A stretch of 64,000 nucleotides of DNA, from positions 4,259,168 through 4,323,167 of the forward strand of contig JACSVZ010000016.1 of NCBI GenBank assembly GCA_014706295.1, given 5' to 3'. A program made the translations under genes and the position numbers. How positions within the stretch are numbered: position 1 is the first letter of the stretch; the number at the start of each line of letters is the position of its first letter. Source of the stretch: Lycocorax pyrrhopterus obiensis (lineage: Eukaryota > Chordata > Aves > Passeriformes > Paradisaeidae). Under the pieces are notes generated by a model. It was not told the DNA's origin. It did no database searches and worked only from the letters and a program-made list of their open reading frames with translations. Below, piece after piece: positions 35,673 to 48,040 of the stretch.

Positions 35673-35918
35673 CCCGCAAAGTTAGCTCCAGAGAAGTAAT
35701 AGCACAAGGTCAGTTAAACTTGTTATATGAATATTACACTTGGTAATGATCTGAACTTTAAAAAATATCTGCTTCCCATTTCAGAAATGAGACAGCTCAA
35801 TTCCTTCCTACGTTTCATTTGTTTTAAGGCAGAGAATGGAAGTGGTATCTTTTTTCCTGCCAGCATATTAAACCATGTTTTTATTAACAAGTAATTGCGT
35901 TGAGTCTTGGAACGCATT

Positions 35919-35940
35919 AGCAGCAGCAGCAGCAGCAGCA
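35919..35940 (+). repeat. (AGC)7 trinucleotide microsatellite
   Basis: Seven tandem AGC units followed by A. It lies in a minus-strand frame (35,723-36,139) where it would read as a Leu run. That frame has no other recognisable content, so a coding role is doubtful. Confidence 0.9.
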
Positions 35941-36955
35941 AAAAGTACTTCTGCAAAGCTAAAAAATGTATTTTAGAGTCCTTTGAATAAAATTGTAAAA
36001 CTGCTCTAGCAGGATATTTCACTTCCTTGAGCATAAGATGGGAGAATTTTTTATAGGTTATACAGCTGAGAACTATTTTAAATCTCATTTTGAACTCAAG
36101 TAATCTATGAAGTGAATGTTCATCTGGGTGAAAAGACACCCTGCCCTTTTTTTTCTAGACAAAACAAGTACAAAATACCTGAATGCTTAACAATTTCAAG
36201 GGAAATTCAGAGGGAAGTCCACTTTTGAGTTATGTGTGGAATCATTTTATTTCCAGTTTTGGATTAGTATGGTTCAGCAGGGAAGGGGAGAGGCCGATCT
36301 TTCCTGTGGTAATTTTCCCAGGACCATTTCCTGTGTGGATGTAGTTACAACCATATAAAGGTGTCAGTGGATTAGGAAAAGAGTCGTTGGTACATGAGAC
36401 TGAAATGTGATGGGATTAAATGAAGCCATCATCTACCTTGTCAGAGAGAACAGTGAGAAGAGACTTTGTTACACTGTGTGGTGAAACAAGGGAGAAAACC
36501 ATGAGCTGATGGTACCTCTGATCTTGCAGAGGAGGGCAGAACAAAAGTAATGGTTGGAAGCTAAATTCAGATAAAATCCAGTAGAAACGGGTCTTTTGAG
36601 TGAGTGGCTGGGACAATCTGCTGAGGGATGCAGCGCTCTCTGCGTCTCTGAAGAAGGCTGTACCTCTGAGCTGTGGTGCCTTTGTGAAAGACACCAGGTC
36701 CTGAGCTCAGAACAGAGTGTGTCCAAGTGTAATAGCCTGAAATTAAACAGGATTCTGACTGGACATGAGACAGTCCCTCAGGGGCTTTCATGCTCGAAGG
36801 GTCACCTCTAAAGTTTAATCCAGCACAGAGCTGCCATTCCTGCAGCCATGAATTCAGTGAGCTGTGGTGGCAGCTGTGTTATCAAAAGTGCAGGGACAGG
36901 ATTTTGGCTGCAGGCAGCTGGAAGTCAGATCTCTGGAGAAGGTGTTACAATAGTT
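35941..36955. other. non-coding, no feature seen
   Basis: Overlapping unrecognised frames at 36,416-36,811. Some sequence just upstream of 36,956 may be degraded CR1, unproven. Confidence 0.4.
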
Positions 36956-37033
36956 GACCCTGCTGGAGCAGGGAGGTGGGACCAGGTGACCCCCTGTGGT
37001 CCCTTCCAACCTGACCCAATTGGTGATTCTGTA
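36956..37033 (+). mobile_element. CR1 LINE 3' end, sense
   Basis: Diagnostic CR1 3'-UTR order: ACCCTGCTGGAGCAGGGAGG, GGGACCAGGTGACCCCCTG, GGTCCCTTCCAACCTGACCC and GTGATTCTGTAG. It is heavily 5'-truncated with no coding sequence. It is more diverged from the usual consensus at the terminal ATTCTGTG repeat than the copy at 19.8 kb. The dispersed short repeat follows 55 bp later. Confidence 0.85.
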
Positions 37034-37088
37034 GCATCTCAGATTTTCACGAGGCCCCTTTGGGTCACATGGCAGAACATCGAGCAAC

Positions 37089-37134
37089 ATTTGAAACAGT
37101 ATTCCTATTTTCAGGTTTTGTAAGTAACACATTT
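37089..37134 (+). repeat. dispersed short repeat, copy 2
   Basis: Partner of 35,631-35,672 in the same orientation, offset 1,458 bp. It contains the acceptor-like TTCCTATTTTCAGG and carries an extra GTAA-type 4-bp duplication relative to copy 1. Confidence 0.75.
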
Positions 37135-38546
37135 AAGTAATACAAGTAAGACTTTCCTGGGAGAGGGAGCCAAAAAAATAAAGGAGGTTGAGCTACAGTG
37201 ATGGTGTTTGTGAGCAGCGCTGAAAGTTCTCCTCAGCGAAAACTGACGGGCAGGGATAGGGATGGGGCACAGCCAGTGATGTGCCAGGGTGGTCAGGGAG
37301 GCCTTCCAGCTCACTTTACCAAATTCAGCAGCTTGGGAAAGCCCAAGTCATTTGGTGGCACCATTTCAAGCCAGAAGCCAGTGTAGGGTGGCTGTGAAGG
37401 GGAACAGAGCTCTGAAACCTGTCCTCTTGTGGATGTTGAGACTGTAGGCATGGGGCAGGCTTCTTCCCACTGCTTGGGAATGTCCTAAAGCCTCGGGGTG
37501 GGGGTGGGCACCCCAAACACCTGTCCTTTTGTTTTTCTTTCTGCATCCAAACATCCTGTAGAAATTTCTCTGACAAGATCCAGGGACTGACAGAGTGCCT
37601 GCCCCTCTGAACCCTAGTGGCAAACTGCTCACTGACCTCGACAAAACCAGGATTTCATCCTTGCTTTTTATAACAAAAGAACAATGTTCCGGCCTAACCA
37701 AAACATTCAATGAGTTTTTAAGGCCAAGCTATCCTATGGAAACAGTTCCCTCCTCTATGTCCTCCTTCTCCATCCAAATGTACAATTTTATTTTAAAAGC
37801 CTCTGCAGGCTGCTGCAGCAACTTGGTAATTTGAGGTTAGGAGGAAGCTGAAGTTTTCTAAAGGAATAAAGAACCAGTTTGATTAGAACATGGCAAACCT
37901 TCCAATAGCTCTTAAAATGCATCTTTTGTGCAGTGTTTATTATAGCACCTGCTGGCACAGCTGGGACCTTGTGGGTTTCTTTAGGTTTCTTTAAATCATT
38001 CTGATAACACAAAAAAAGTTGGTAACATTGAAAGCCAGGGCTCAGACTTCAAGTCTTTTTTCACCTTTTCTTGCAATGAAGCACATTCATATTAAGGTTA
38101 ATAGCAGAAAGTAGTCAGATGATGAAAATGTACCTCAACCCTGGATTTTGTGGTGGTGGAATTTAATGAACTTCCATCCACAGTCTGGGTGGATGTGTGG
38201 GGGTCAGTGTGGGAGTACTTCAGACTGAGCACTCAGCTGCAGTGCCTGGCTTTGGCAAGTGGGCACGTCAGCAGAGTCAATTCTGACCAGGCTGTGTCAT
38301 TTAAGGAATAGACTGGGCTCCATCTCCTTCCCATCCATGGTGCAACACAGATGTTCCTCGGCCACCAGAGGCTGGCAGGAAACTTGTGAAGGATGTACAA
38401 AGTAAGGAAGGTGAAAGCAGACAGATGGAAATTTCATATATTCTAAAATCATGTCTGCTTTTAGAAAACAGGCTGGGAACTCTGTTCGTTATTTCTAGCC
38501 AAGCTGATGGAAGTGTGTTCTTGATAAGGAACAGCCTCTAATGGAA
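37135..38546. other. non-coding, no feature seen
   Basis: Unrecognised overlapping frames at 37,111-37,834; no repeat family. Confidence 0.45.
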
Positions 38547-38566
38547 GGGAGGGAGGGAGGGAGGGA
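38547..38566 (+). repeat. (GGGA)5 microsatellite
   Basis: Five tandem GGGA units, an avian-typical purine microsatellite. The G runs could support a quadruplex in principle. Confidence 0.9.
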
Positions 38567-40849
38567 GACAGCCCCATGGCAAGTAGTTATTAAGGCCAGT
38601 TTGGCTGGCAGCTGTGAAAGTAAATAGTAGTGCTGCTCTTGGTTAACAAGCAGCAAATGGGGGGATTGAACAAACTCACAGATCATTAAACAAACGGAAA
38701 GTTCACTCAACATCAAAGTGTGGTTTGGTGTTTAATTTGTACTTTAACAAAAGGAGGGGGAAAGTGGAGACTAAATATTTCTGCAGGTCTTGTGCGGTCT
38801 CCACCAGACCTGCTTGGGAGCACTAGGGCCATAGAGAGCAAGGTTTGGTGTCACTGCTCATTTGTGTGGGTACATCTGCAGGAGCATCTGTCTCCTCAGA
38901 CATCATTTATTTACCAAGTTCCACCTTTTCTGTAAAACCCTGTCATTCAGGGAGCTGGGGACACATATTTACAGCTCAGGCAAAGGGCTGCAGCCACTGG
39001 ATTTACCCACTGGAGAAGTCACAGACCACATCCCCATCAGCATTGTGCCCCCTACCCAGCCTGTTTCCCTCAGAAGGCAATGCAAGGACTGCTGTCAGTC
39101 ACATTGCCTGATTATAATTGGAAACGTTCTTGAAAATCTAAAAATCAAAGGTTGAACAAAATTGCAGCTCACACAGGGCTGTTTGTGGCTTCTGTGTGAT
39201 TTGAATGTTATCCATATCACATGGGCACAGGCTGTGCTCTCCCCTGTGCAGGGATGGATGTGAGTCCGTAGTGCTCACATTTAGCCATTCAAAATGGGAA
39301 CAGAAACTCTGTAATACTCTCTTTACTGCAGTCTAAAAGAGAAGAAAGCTCATTACTTACACACAGCATCAAACTTCCTCTTGATGTTACATGGGCATCT
39401 TCCTGCTCTCTCTCCTACTAAAATCTCTCTGACTGAGCCTCTAGTTCAACCCAGAGACTAACAAGGGGAGAAAGTGGTAAAGGTGATGTGTAACTTACAG
39501 AAAGACTGCTGAAAAAAAGGTTTGCAATAAAGATGCTCTGGTACTTCAGAGAAAACTAAATATTTATTTTTTATAGCTTTTTGTAATGCAAATGTTCCAT
39601 GCCAAAGCCTCTGGAACCTTGTGTATTAATCACTCTGACTATGCAGATTTTTATTTTAAGGCTTGGTCCCTTAGCTATTTGGAAAGAAGCGTAAATACGT
39701 GATTTAAAGCAGGGGGGATGGAGCACCTGCATACAACAAAGGATACAATTATGTGTTCTACAATTTAAAAAGGAAAAGTAAAGACATTTGATTTCCTCTC
39801 ACTGATCGCATCTGTTCAGAAAGATGGCTATCTGATTACTTTGTGCTTTGAAATGACTAGGACTGCCTGTGCTGGCTTTTTTTGTTATTATTATTTCTTT
39901 TCCTTCTCTCTCCTGCCTCTTGCCCATAACAGAGCTGTGGGAAATCATTCGAATAGAAATCCTAGCACCAGTAATAATCAAAGAACTATTCTGTTCTTAA
40001 TTCAGAATCAAGTAACAAAAATCACTGTTCTTGTTTTATTTTGCCTGTTCTCTGCTTTAAATGTAATGCATTATGGCCACCTCTGCCGTCCTGGCTCATT
40101 TTGGGGTAGATGATGATGTAGGTGGTTGATTGCAGGGGGGAGCAGGGGTTGCACACCAGGACAGGAGTCTCACAGGCAGTTTAAGCCAGAAGCAATGTTT
40201 TATCTTCCTCTCCCAGCAGCAGAAACACTGCAGGAATATCTCAGGATTGCTGGGCTGGGCTGGGCAGGGTTGTTGCCCCAGCCTACCAAGGCCATGCTCT
40301 GTTTTGTCATGACTCATATTCCTCAGCTGACTCTTTTTTTGCCTGTCTTCCCTCCACTTCTTGAACCAAAAATCACACTGCTTAGTGATTTTTAACTGGA
40401 ATGTCACATGTCATTTAGGTTTTCCTTGCAAGACAATCTAAAGTATTTGTAACTTTCTGTGACAAACAGAAGCCAAATAGGAGAATGGACTCTGTGTCTC
40501 TGCTCTGGTCATCAGCACCAGGTCCAGGAGGTTCTGCTGGAGTAGTTCTGCCCCATCGTTTCCTACAGGATAGATTGGAGGCAGCTGTATGGTTTGCAAT
40601 GAGGTTGAAAAACTATTTGTGTAAATTTTTGGGTCTAAATTTAATCTGTTAGGGCTGGGTTTGAGACTACTCCTTCACAATCCCATCCCCATTTCTAGTT
40701 CAGGAGTGTGTTTAATATCTTTCAGCACCTGCACAGCAGCCAGCCCTGGGGAATGAAGAGAATAATCATTGTGTTTTGATCCTCAGCTCCTTTTCAGAGC
40801 TAATAAATAAGTTAGCTGCTGGTTTATGTACTGGTTTGGAAGCCAGCAC
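38567..40849. other. non-coding, no firm feature
   Basis: Short unrecognised frames only. A three-unit TGGGC repeat lies at 40,251-40,265. AT-rich pieces at 39,540-39,800 and 39,950-40,060 lack a dense motif cluster. Confidence 0.45.
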
Positions 40850-40970
40850 CATTCAAAGGTGTATTTCATAGGTGTGGGTAATTAGCAAACATTACCCAGC
40901 ATTATAATTTGCTGTTTGTTTTCTCTCTGAAGCAAACAGATATAAATTGTTTAAAAGGGCAAACCTGTTC
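40850..40970. promoter_or_regulatory. weak candidate conserved non-coding element
   Basis: Short repeat-free tract with GGGTAATTAGC, GCATTATAATTTGC and GATATAAATTG motifs. Untested for conservation. Confidence 0.25.
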
Positions 40971-42139
40971 AAGAGAAAAGCATCCAGGCACCCAAACACT
41001 AGTTCCTAGCAGTTAAGGAGATATTATTGACAGGAACAGGGCAAATGTAATTTTTAAACCATGCAGCTTCCAGTGATCACCGTGGTCTCCTGGAAAGGCA
41101 GCCGATGGCCAGCAGGCTCTGGGCTGGGAATTGCCCACTGCTACACTCAGATTGTTTATTTTGGAGGTCCCATTGTCGCTGCTGGCATTTTAAGTGAGCA
41201 TGTTGGAGCAGGAAGGGCCAGAGATGAGAGTTGTTCAGTGAAACAGCATTTGAACTGGAAAGCACACGTTTGTCAAAACTGAGCTTGTTCTCTCAGACCC
41301 TTGGTGGTCCCCACACCCTGCCTGGCCCCCCAGCCCAGGACTTGGTGCTCTGGAGGGTGCAGCTGTGTGAGCCCAGGGCAGGACTGTGCTGGCTGCCCCC
41401 TCTGACCTGGGCACCCCCACCATGCCCAGCCATGGCACTGCACTGGTGGAAGCAGAGGGGCAGAGGCCAAGCCTCTGAGACCCCAAGCCCACCCTTGGCT
41501 TGACTAACTTCTGTCAAGTATTGGAGCTGCTCTTTTACTGGACTTGTCTCAGATTTTGACATCCAGAAATCAGGTCTCAGGCAAGTCTTGGGATGTGCTT
41601 TAGTTTTCAGAATTGAAAAAAGAAAGAATTGGTTTGTAAGTGAAATTTATTGGGTTTTCTCTGCTGTGGGAGAGATCAAAGCTTCTGGTTTGTTCTGAAA
41701 GAAAATAATTTTTCTGCTTTTAAAGCAGTTTTGACTTCACACTGAAGAGACACTTCTGCTTTCAGCCAGCTCTCTGGAGCTGTAGTGAGGTCTCTGCCCC
41801 CGCTCCGATGCTGCTCCACATTTCTGCTCCCCAGTGCAGAGGGACAGAGCTACCCCTGTGAGAAATTGTCGTGAATGTTTACACAGTTATAGCTGAACTG
41901 AGAAAAAGACAATAAACCAGCCTACAGTCTCATTTATAATTACCCAGTGGGAAGGAAATTAAAATGACAGCATTTAAGTTTTCACTCTCTCCTGGTGGCA
42001 TTTAGACATGGGCTTACACTTGGTAAAGGCAAAGTAATCAGCCAAGTACACAACCTCATACAGCCCCATTTCATGCTGCAGAGCACTGCCAGTGCCAGCC
42101 AGTTCCTTTTCTCCCTCATACAGGTACACCATGCATTTT
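40971..42139. other. non-coding, GC-rich at 41.3-41.5 kb
   Basis: Frames on both strands at 41,231-41,562 are Pro/Gly/Ala-rich and reflect composition. No recognisable exon. Confidence 0.45.
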
Positions 42140-42276
42140 ATTAGTCCCCTGTCATTCTGGTGCAGACAATGACATAATTGAATTTAAACAAACTAGACTA
42201 CAGTCTCCTATGGTCTAGTGAATATTTATGTCACTCAAGCATCAGGAGGCCTCTGGAGCATTTTGGAGTTTTGTTC
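42140..42276. promoter_or_regulatory. weak candidate conserved non-coding element
   Basis: Contains GACATAATTGAATTTAAAC and GAATATTTATGTCAC. ACTAGACTACAG and GGTCTAGTG form a loose dyad. Repeat-free, bordered by T12. Confidence 0.25.
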
Positions 42277-42288
42277 TTTTTTTTTTTT
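42277..42288. repeat. T12 homopolymer
   Basis: Twelve consecutive T residues. Confidence 0.9.
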
Positions 42289-43369
42289 CTTTCCTTAAAT
42301 ACTTCAAAAAAATCAAATGTCAATGACATTTTCTGGACTAAATGGTTCTAATAGAGCTGCACAGAGATTTGGGTGGTCATATGCTTTTTGTGTGACACAA
42401 AGAAACAGGATTAGTCTTACCTGGAGGGCAGAGTCATGAGGCTCCCCACAGGCATCTCAGGAAATGCTGATTCTTCCTGACTCGGGTGGATAAAAGATTA
42501 TGACACAAATGGTTACTTTTCAAGGAAATATCTCCTCCTCAGAGGATAAGCTTTTAGCTCTAATGTAATGCTAACAAATTAACAATCTGTGCCTTAGATG
42601 GGGAGATCTGTATGCATATCTTGTTATATGCTGCTCAGGAAGTTGGGAAGGGCGAGCAGGGGAGGGATGCTGTGGCTTTCACCTGAAGTGTGGAAAATTG
42701 CCAAGCTGCTGGTGAATAGGGCCGGGTTCTTGGCTGCATGAATGTGTTGGTTACAGTTTACAGTAGGAGGAATATGGGTGCATATAGTTGACCTTGAGCT
42801 GGACTTTGATTTGAACAATCATTTTATGGAAAATAATGGAAACGGTGGGGAGCTTCCTCTGATGGAGCTTCTCCTCCTTAGGCAGTTCTCGTTGCCATCT
42901 GCAGTACCCAGAGGTGTTTTTGTCATCCACAGCAGCACAAAGGCTAAAATGAGTCTGCTCAGTGGTTCAGGTTCACCTTGAGCAGGGACAATCAGTCCCA
43001 GACTGACTTCAGCCCAGAGATGTGAACAACCTGGGACCTTCCCCTCCTGGGAACTGTGGGACTTTCTAGAGAGTGCTCAAGCAGGCACTCAACTACAGTA
43101 GGCTCCAAGGAGATGTTATGGTTGATCTCAAGTCCAGCTTGTTAGAAGAACTAGCATTTAAGAACTTCTTGTGCTTTTCTTCTCTTTTGTTTCATTCTTT
43201 TTTATCTGACTGCAGTACCCCTGGTAAGCTGGTTAGCTCCCTGTGTGGTTCTGACAGCTGAGGCCTTCTCCCTCTGCATTAAACTCCCATGGCATTCAGA
43301 ATAAACATTGCCTGCATTCTTCTGTTGAAATAAAAAGCAAACTTCAGTAGTAAAGTAATTAGGATGTGG
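42289..43369. other. non-coding, no feature seen
   Basis: Unrecognised frames at 42,624-43,261; no repeat family. Confidence 0.45.
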
Positions 43370-43690
43370 GTCACAGGTTGTTATATAGCAAGTCAGACAT
43401 TATTTAACTTTGCAGAAAATCCTGTGCTAGGCCTTTTATCAAGAAAGTCCATTTGTTTTTAAAAACCCCTAATCAATAAGTCCTAATTAAAATCATATGT
43501 CAGATAACTAGTAGTCCTTAAGATTTTGGTTTTATACCCAGTAGGATTCTAGCTTACTGATGACATAAGTGTATTTGTTTACTGACTAGATCAATAGCCT
43601 GCTCAATAATTGTTTTTTGCCAAGGTTACAGGCATTTGGCTGGAAATAATTAAAACTGTTTGTGATGATGGATTTTTTTGAAACTTGCTG
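43370..43690. promoter_or_regulatory. candidate conserved non-coding element
   Basis: AT-rich, transposon-free tract with CCTAATTAAAATC, GCTCAATAATTG, GGAAATAATTAAAAC and GTTTACTGAC (forkhead-like GTTTAC). There are no open frames of length. By texture it is one of the better enhancer candidates; conservation is untested. Confidence 0.4.
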
Positions 43691-46200
43691 TAATACCTGA
43701 AGGAACTCCTGCCTGGGTGCCATGAGTCTCAGAGCTGTGTTTAGTTTTGTGTGCACTGCAGTCCTCCTAGCCCTCTCTAATAATTAGATTTGTTTAATTT
43801 TCTACGACCTGTCTTGCAAACCTTGCCATCCGTGTGGCCACAGAATGTGCCCTAAAGCTGCTATGGAGAAGCATATCACACTTACAGCATTTTCAGTTTG
43901 AAATGTGGTGATATTTGTCTGCAGTGGCCAGTGGGAAATGCTGAGGTTTGGTAGGGGATTTTGATGCAAGGAACTTTGAAGCTCCTGGGTGAGCTCTGGA
44001 CAGAGTTATGTGACACTGCAGGATGTTAGTGCGGGTAAAGATCTCCTTTCATTTACAGTATTTGCTAACTGCCCTGTGTGGGTATTTATAAGGAGTGCTT
44101 GCACTGTTCCCTGGAGCCAACATACAGAAGATGGCAAAAGTGATTAAAAAGTACTGCTCTGAAGCACCATATTCCTTCATCAGCAAGTCTCAGTGAAGGT
44201 GGCTGGTAAATCCCTGCAGTTCTGTCAGGATCAAAGCAGCAGCAGAGGTCTCAGCCAAGGAGTGACAGAATGGCTTTGAGAAGCAAAAAATCTGGGGAAA
44301 ATGGAAAATCCAAAGAGTAGCTAGTCTTTGTTTTGTGACAAAGAGGCTCTGAGAAAGATTAGATGCTTCTCTGCATTGTAGTTCCAGAAACTTCTTCAGA
44401 GCAGCAAAATGACTAAGAACACATTTGGTTTCACATTAAATACATGAGTACTTCCATTTATTTGGGGGGCTAACTAACGTGCACTAGATTTCTTTCCATG
44501 GATAACTTTCCTTCGTTGTTAATTCCAGAGTACTTTGTCACTCAGTGAGGGTCACACCCGAGACATCCTTCTCTTGTCCTTGGCAGAGGCTGTGTCAGCG
44601 AGGTCCCCTCTCTCTTCAGCAGTTGCTGTGCAGTGAATCTGCTCCAGGTTGTTATGCTGGCACGTGCCTTTGCTGTGTTGCACAGCTCAGTAATAAATTT
44701 GTCCGACTTCTGCATCCCAGCCTTTTCCCAGGGCATCTGTTTGTGCACAGAAGCCAGCCATACATATTTATTACTGAGATGGAACAGTAATTAGGAAATG
44801 TTTCGTTTGAATTACGCTTCTTATGCTGTTGCTTGGTGTTGTGCACAAATATATTGGGGAGTAAACATGACTTGATTGCAGTGACAAAGAAAGAGAAGAA
44901 ATATCTCTGGTAGGAATAGAGTCTCCAAACTGATCATAGTGATAGCTTTTATCGTGCTCTTTCTTCATCCCTTTTCCCGTAGGTTAAGACTCAAGTCATT
45001 GATGCAATATCCCAGAAATAACATTTCAGTCTATTCCCAGACGACATCCTCAGCTGCGTATTTGGAGCCACTTGCACATAAATTTCAGGGAAAGCTTACA
45101 GGAGCGTAAAGTATTTTCAGTAAAACCTAACCCCTTTGACTTTTAAGCTTGCTCATGACAAACATCCTAACTATTGAAAAACTAGAGCACATCCTCAGAG
45201 AACAGAATCTTTCAGTCTTCATAATCATTTAAAAAGAGAAAGATATCGCAGATGGGATGGTTAGAAATGAGCAGCCTCTTGAATGCGAGTGTATCGTGGC
45301 ATCCAAGCAAGTGGTTGACTTTCTCAGATTTAATCCTGCTTTTTTGCACATCCCTAATTAAAACTGAAGAGTAAAACATTGATTTTGTGCTTAAAACATA
45401 TACAAATATATAAACACACATACATTTATTCATGCATTTATATAAAGGAATTAACATGAAAATGTGTTTTTCACTGGAACTCTAATACCTCCAACAGGAA
45501 AAGCCATCAGATTCTTGAATCGTCTTTCTCTGACAGTATCATAAACCTGAAGAACTACTTAGTCTAAGTGCTTGCTTTTACATGGCTAAATTTAGGTAGG
45601 ATGATTCACTCTTAAGAGCTGGATTTGCATAACAAGACAATGGCAGTTAAGCACCTAAATGCCTAGAGCAGCTTTTCCAGCTTCCTCACATCCCAAAGCT
45701 GTCATTGATCTCTGTGCAACATAAATTCTAGGAAACCAAACCCCATTTGTGGATACAAAACATGTTGCAAAGGCATGGCCCTAAAGTTTAGGTTCTCATT
45801 TTGAACCCATTTGCACTGGTGATGCCGTGAGGATTCCCACAGTGTAGTTAATAATTGCTCTCCCCAACAAAAGAGCCTCAGAAAGATCTGCACAATGAAG
45901 TGATGTTGATGAAGTTGCATAGTCAGTGCAACCTCGATGGAATTAGATTGCCACAAAAGCATCCTAGGGGCTCTTTAGATAGGCTCAGTCTTCAACATAG
46001 AGGCCTAAAGCAAAGCAAATCACTTCTCACGTAGAGAAGGAAAGTAGAAATTGAACTTTATGTGCTCTGAATATGTGGCTGGGGTAGGAAAAGTCTTTTT
46101 CGCTGATTTAATTGAGTTAAAAATAAATATTTTCTTTGAAGTGTTCCTTGGCATGTCTCAAGTTACAAGATTATTTCGTAAAAGCTAATGCAGTCAAAAT
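43691..46200. other. non-coding, no firm feature
   Basis: Short unrecognised frames at 44,542-44,968, 45,212-45,457 and 45,702-45,962. An AT-rich tract with ATACAAATATATAAACAC lies near 45,400. No repeat family. Confidence 0.45.
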
Positions 46201-47151
46201 ATGCATCCAGAGCCTGATGGTCCTTGCTTTCAAAGACTCTCAGGCATCCTCATGGGAGCATGCCTAGTAAAAGTAACATTTTCTCCAGTTAACCAGAAAA
46301 TAGAAAACCAAGGACAACCCATCCAAAACCAGCATCAATTTCACAGGATGACAGCTTATGTGTTTGGAAGGCATTGCTTTTCGTGTATCTGTAGGACTGG
46401 CAAAGTCAAACTAATAAATAACCATAAATCAGCTTACAAATGTTTTTTCATCTTTGCATTCTCTGTGTACTGCAGCTGGCTTGGTGGCAAACAACTGAGC
46501 TTTGCTACACCCGTGAGACCCTGGGCTTTTCAGCTCTCCAGGGACTGGCCAGTGCACCGGCACTCCTGCTCTAGAAGCCTTCAGGTTCAATTCTTGGGTT
46601 CAAACAGTCTCTCTAGCAAAATTTGCAGAAACTGGCTCCTTTGCTTCCTAAGGCTGCCTTCAGATCACATGTTCACAAATTCATTGTTTTGAAGAAAAGA
46701 AGCCACAGGTTGAGCAGAACATATGAAAGCTGTTCCCTTTAGTATTGTAAACAATGCAGGTGCTATGAGTGAATCCTTGTCTCTGTTTCCTCCTTACTCA
46801 GATGCATCAGGAGTTGATCCTTATCCTTTAAGCACAGTAGGACATGTCCTCTCTGCTCCCATTTCTTTCTGTACAGTGTTGGGTTTGGGTTCAGGTTTCC
46901 ATAATAGTAGTAGACCCTTTAGTGAAGAGAATGGGTCTGCTCTGTTAAAATTTGCTTTCTCTTCCTCCTCCCAGACTGGCAATCACATTTTCTGTCAGGA
47001 GATTAGCTGCTCACTTGCCCACCTGAGATTTGCTCTGGGCACTAGCCAGCTCTTTGAACAAAAATGTGTCCTTCTGACTATAAGCTTATCAAGGCTGTCC
47101 AGCCCTCCTCCATGTGTGAAGCCTTGTGCCAAGGAGGGGTGTCTCTGCTGA
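46201..47151 (+). other. two consecutive in-frame open stretches, not called as a gene
   Basis: Frames of 163 codons (46,201-46,692) and 142 codons (46,723-47,151) lie in the same phase, separated by TGA codons at 46,690 and 46,711. Neither translation matches a family I recognise. Such lengths are expected a few times by chance in 64 kb, so this may be neutral sequence; a decayed exon is the alternative. Confidence 0.2.
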
Positions 47152-47689
47152 CACTGCCAGGCACCTCTGGCCAAACAGGTTTCCAAAGGTTCTGGCGGAG
47201 ATGGGGAGTAGATTTTGCTCTCAAGGACGGCCAAGCACGGGGCAAAGGGCAGCACCAAGTGGTGAACCAAGGTCACCAAGATTGAGAACAATGCATGCAC
47301 GTGCATCAGTGTGCAGTCACTGTTCACACTTGCGCTGGCAATCATTCTCAAAGAGGAGCATCTGTCTCATAGCAGCCGTTTTCCGTGGTAACGTTGCCGA
47401 GCGTCTTTGTGCCAATGTGTTCTTCAAAACTTGACCCTGCACCATCCTGTTGGATGTTGAGCTGGTGTAAGAAAGCATTTGGTACCTGCTGTTTTGGATA
47501 TCCTGGTGAAAAATACTGTAAACATCCAACTTCATGTCATTCTGGTCCGTGATCCATTTCTTAGACAGAAATTGGATTCTCCCTGAAATCTGTTCTTATT
47601 TTTGGATTAGATCCTCTCCCAAGAAATATGGAAATGAGAGGACTAAAACTGTATGGATTTGTACCTGTCACAGAATTGATGTTGTCCCA
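47152..47689. other. non-coding, no feature seen
   Basis: Nothing recognised beyond short frames on both strands. Confidence 0.45.
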
Positions 47690-48040
47690 GTGAATTATCT
47701 TTTATGAACACTGGATGAATCTGAATAAAATAAACCTTAAGTTGTCTCAGAAATAATAAGGGATATGCAGCCTGTGTCCTTAATAACCTACTGTAGTGAG
47801 CTCAGCTACTGCTTCTTAATACTGAATATTCATGAAGTCATTAAATGAATAATTGGGATACATTTACACTTTATTACTGTTATGGAATAGCCTGGGCACC
47901 TTAATAAGATGCTGATGATTCATTTTGGCATGACAGGAAGAGGGTGCAGAGGGAATTTGTCAGTGTGACTTGCTAATGCAAAAATAATTGTTCCATTTTC
48001 CAACTTTAATGTCAAGAAAGACACTGATGTTTAAGAGTGG
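47690..48040. promoter_or_regulatory. candidate conserved non-coding element
   Basis: Repeat-free tract with GAATATTCATGAAG, CATTAAATGAATAATTGGG and GCTAATGCAAAAATAATTG. These combine POU-like (ATGCAAAA, TATTCAT/ATGAATA) and homeodomain-like (AATAATTG) cores. Enhancer-like by texture; conservation is untested. Confidence 0.42.

Noticed and set aside
35255..35707. 150-codon minus-strand frame
   Set aside because: No recognisable domain; plus-strand frames overlap it and it runs into the dispersed short repeat.
35723..36139. (AGC)7 as a poly-Leu or poly-Gln coding repeat
   Set aside because: The surrounding frame has no recognisable content and the microsatellite alone is sufficient explanation.
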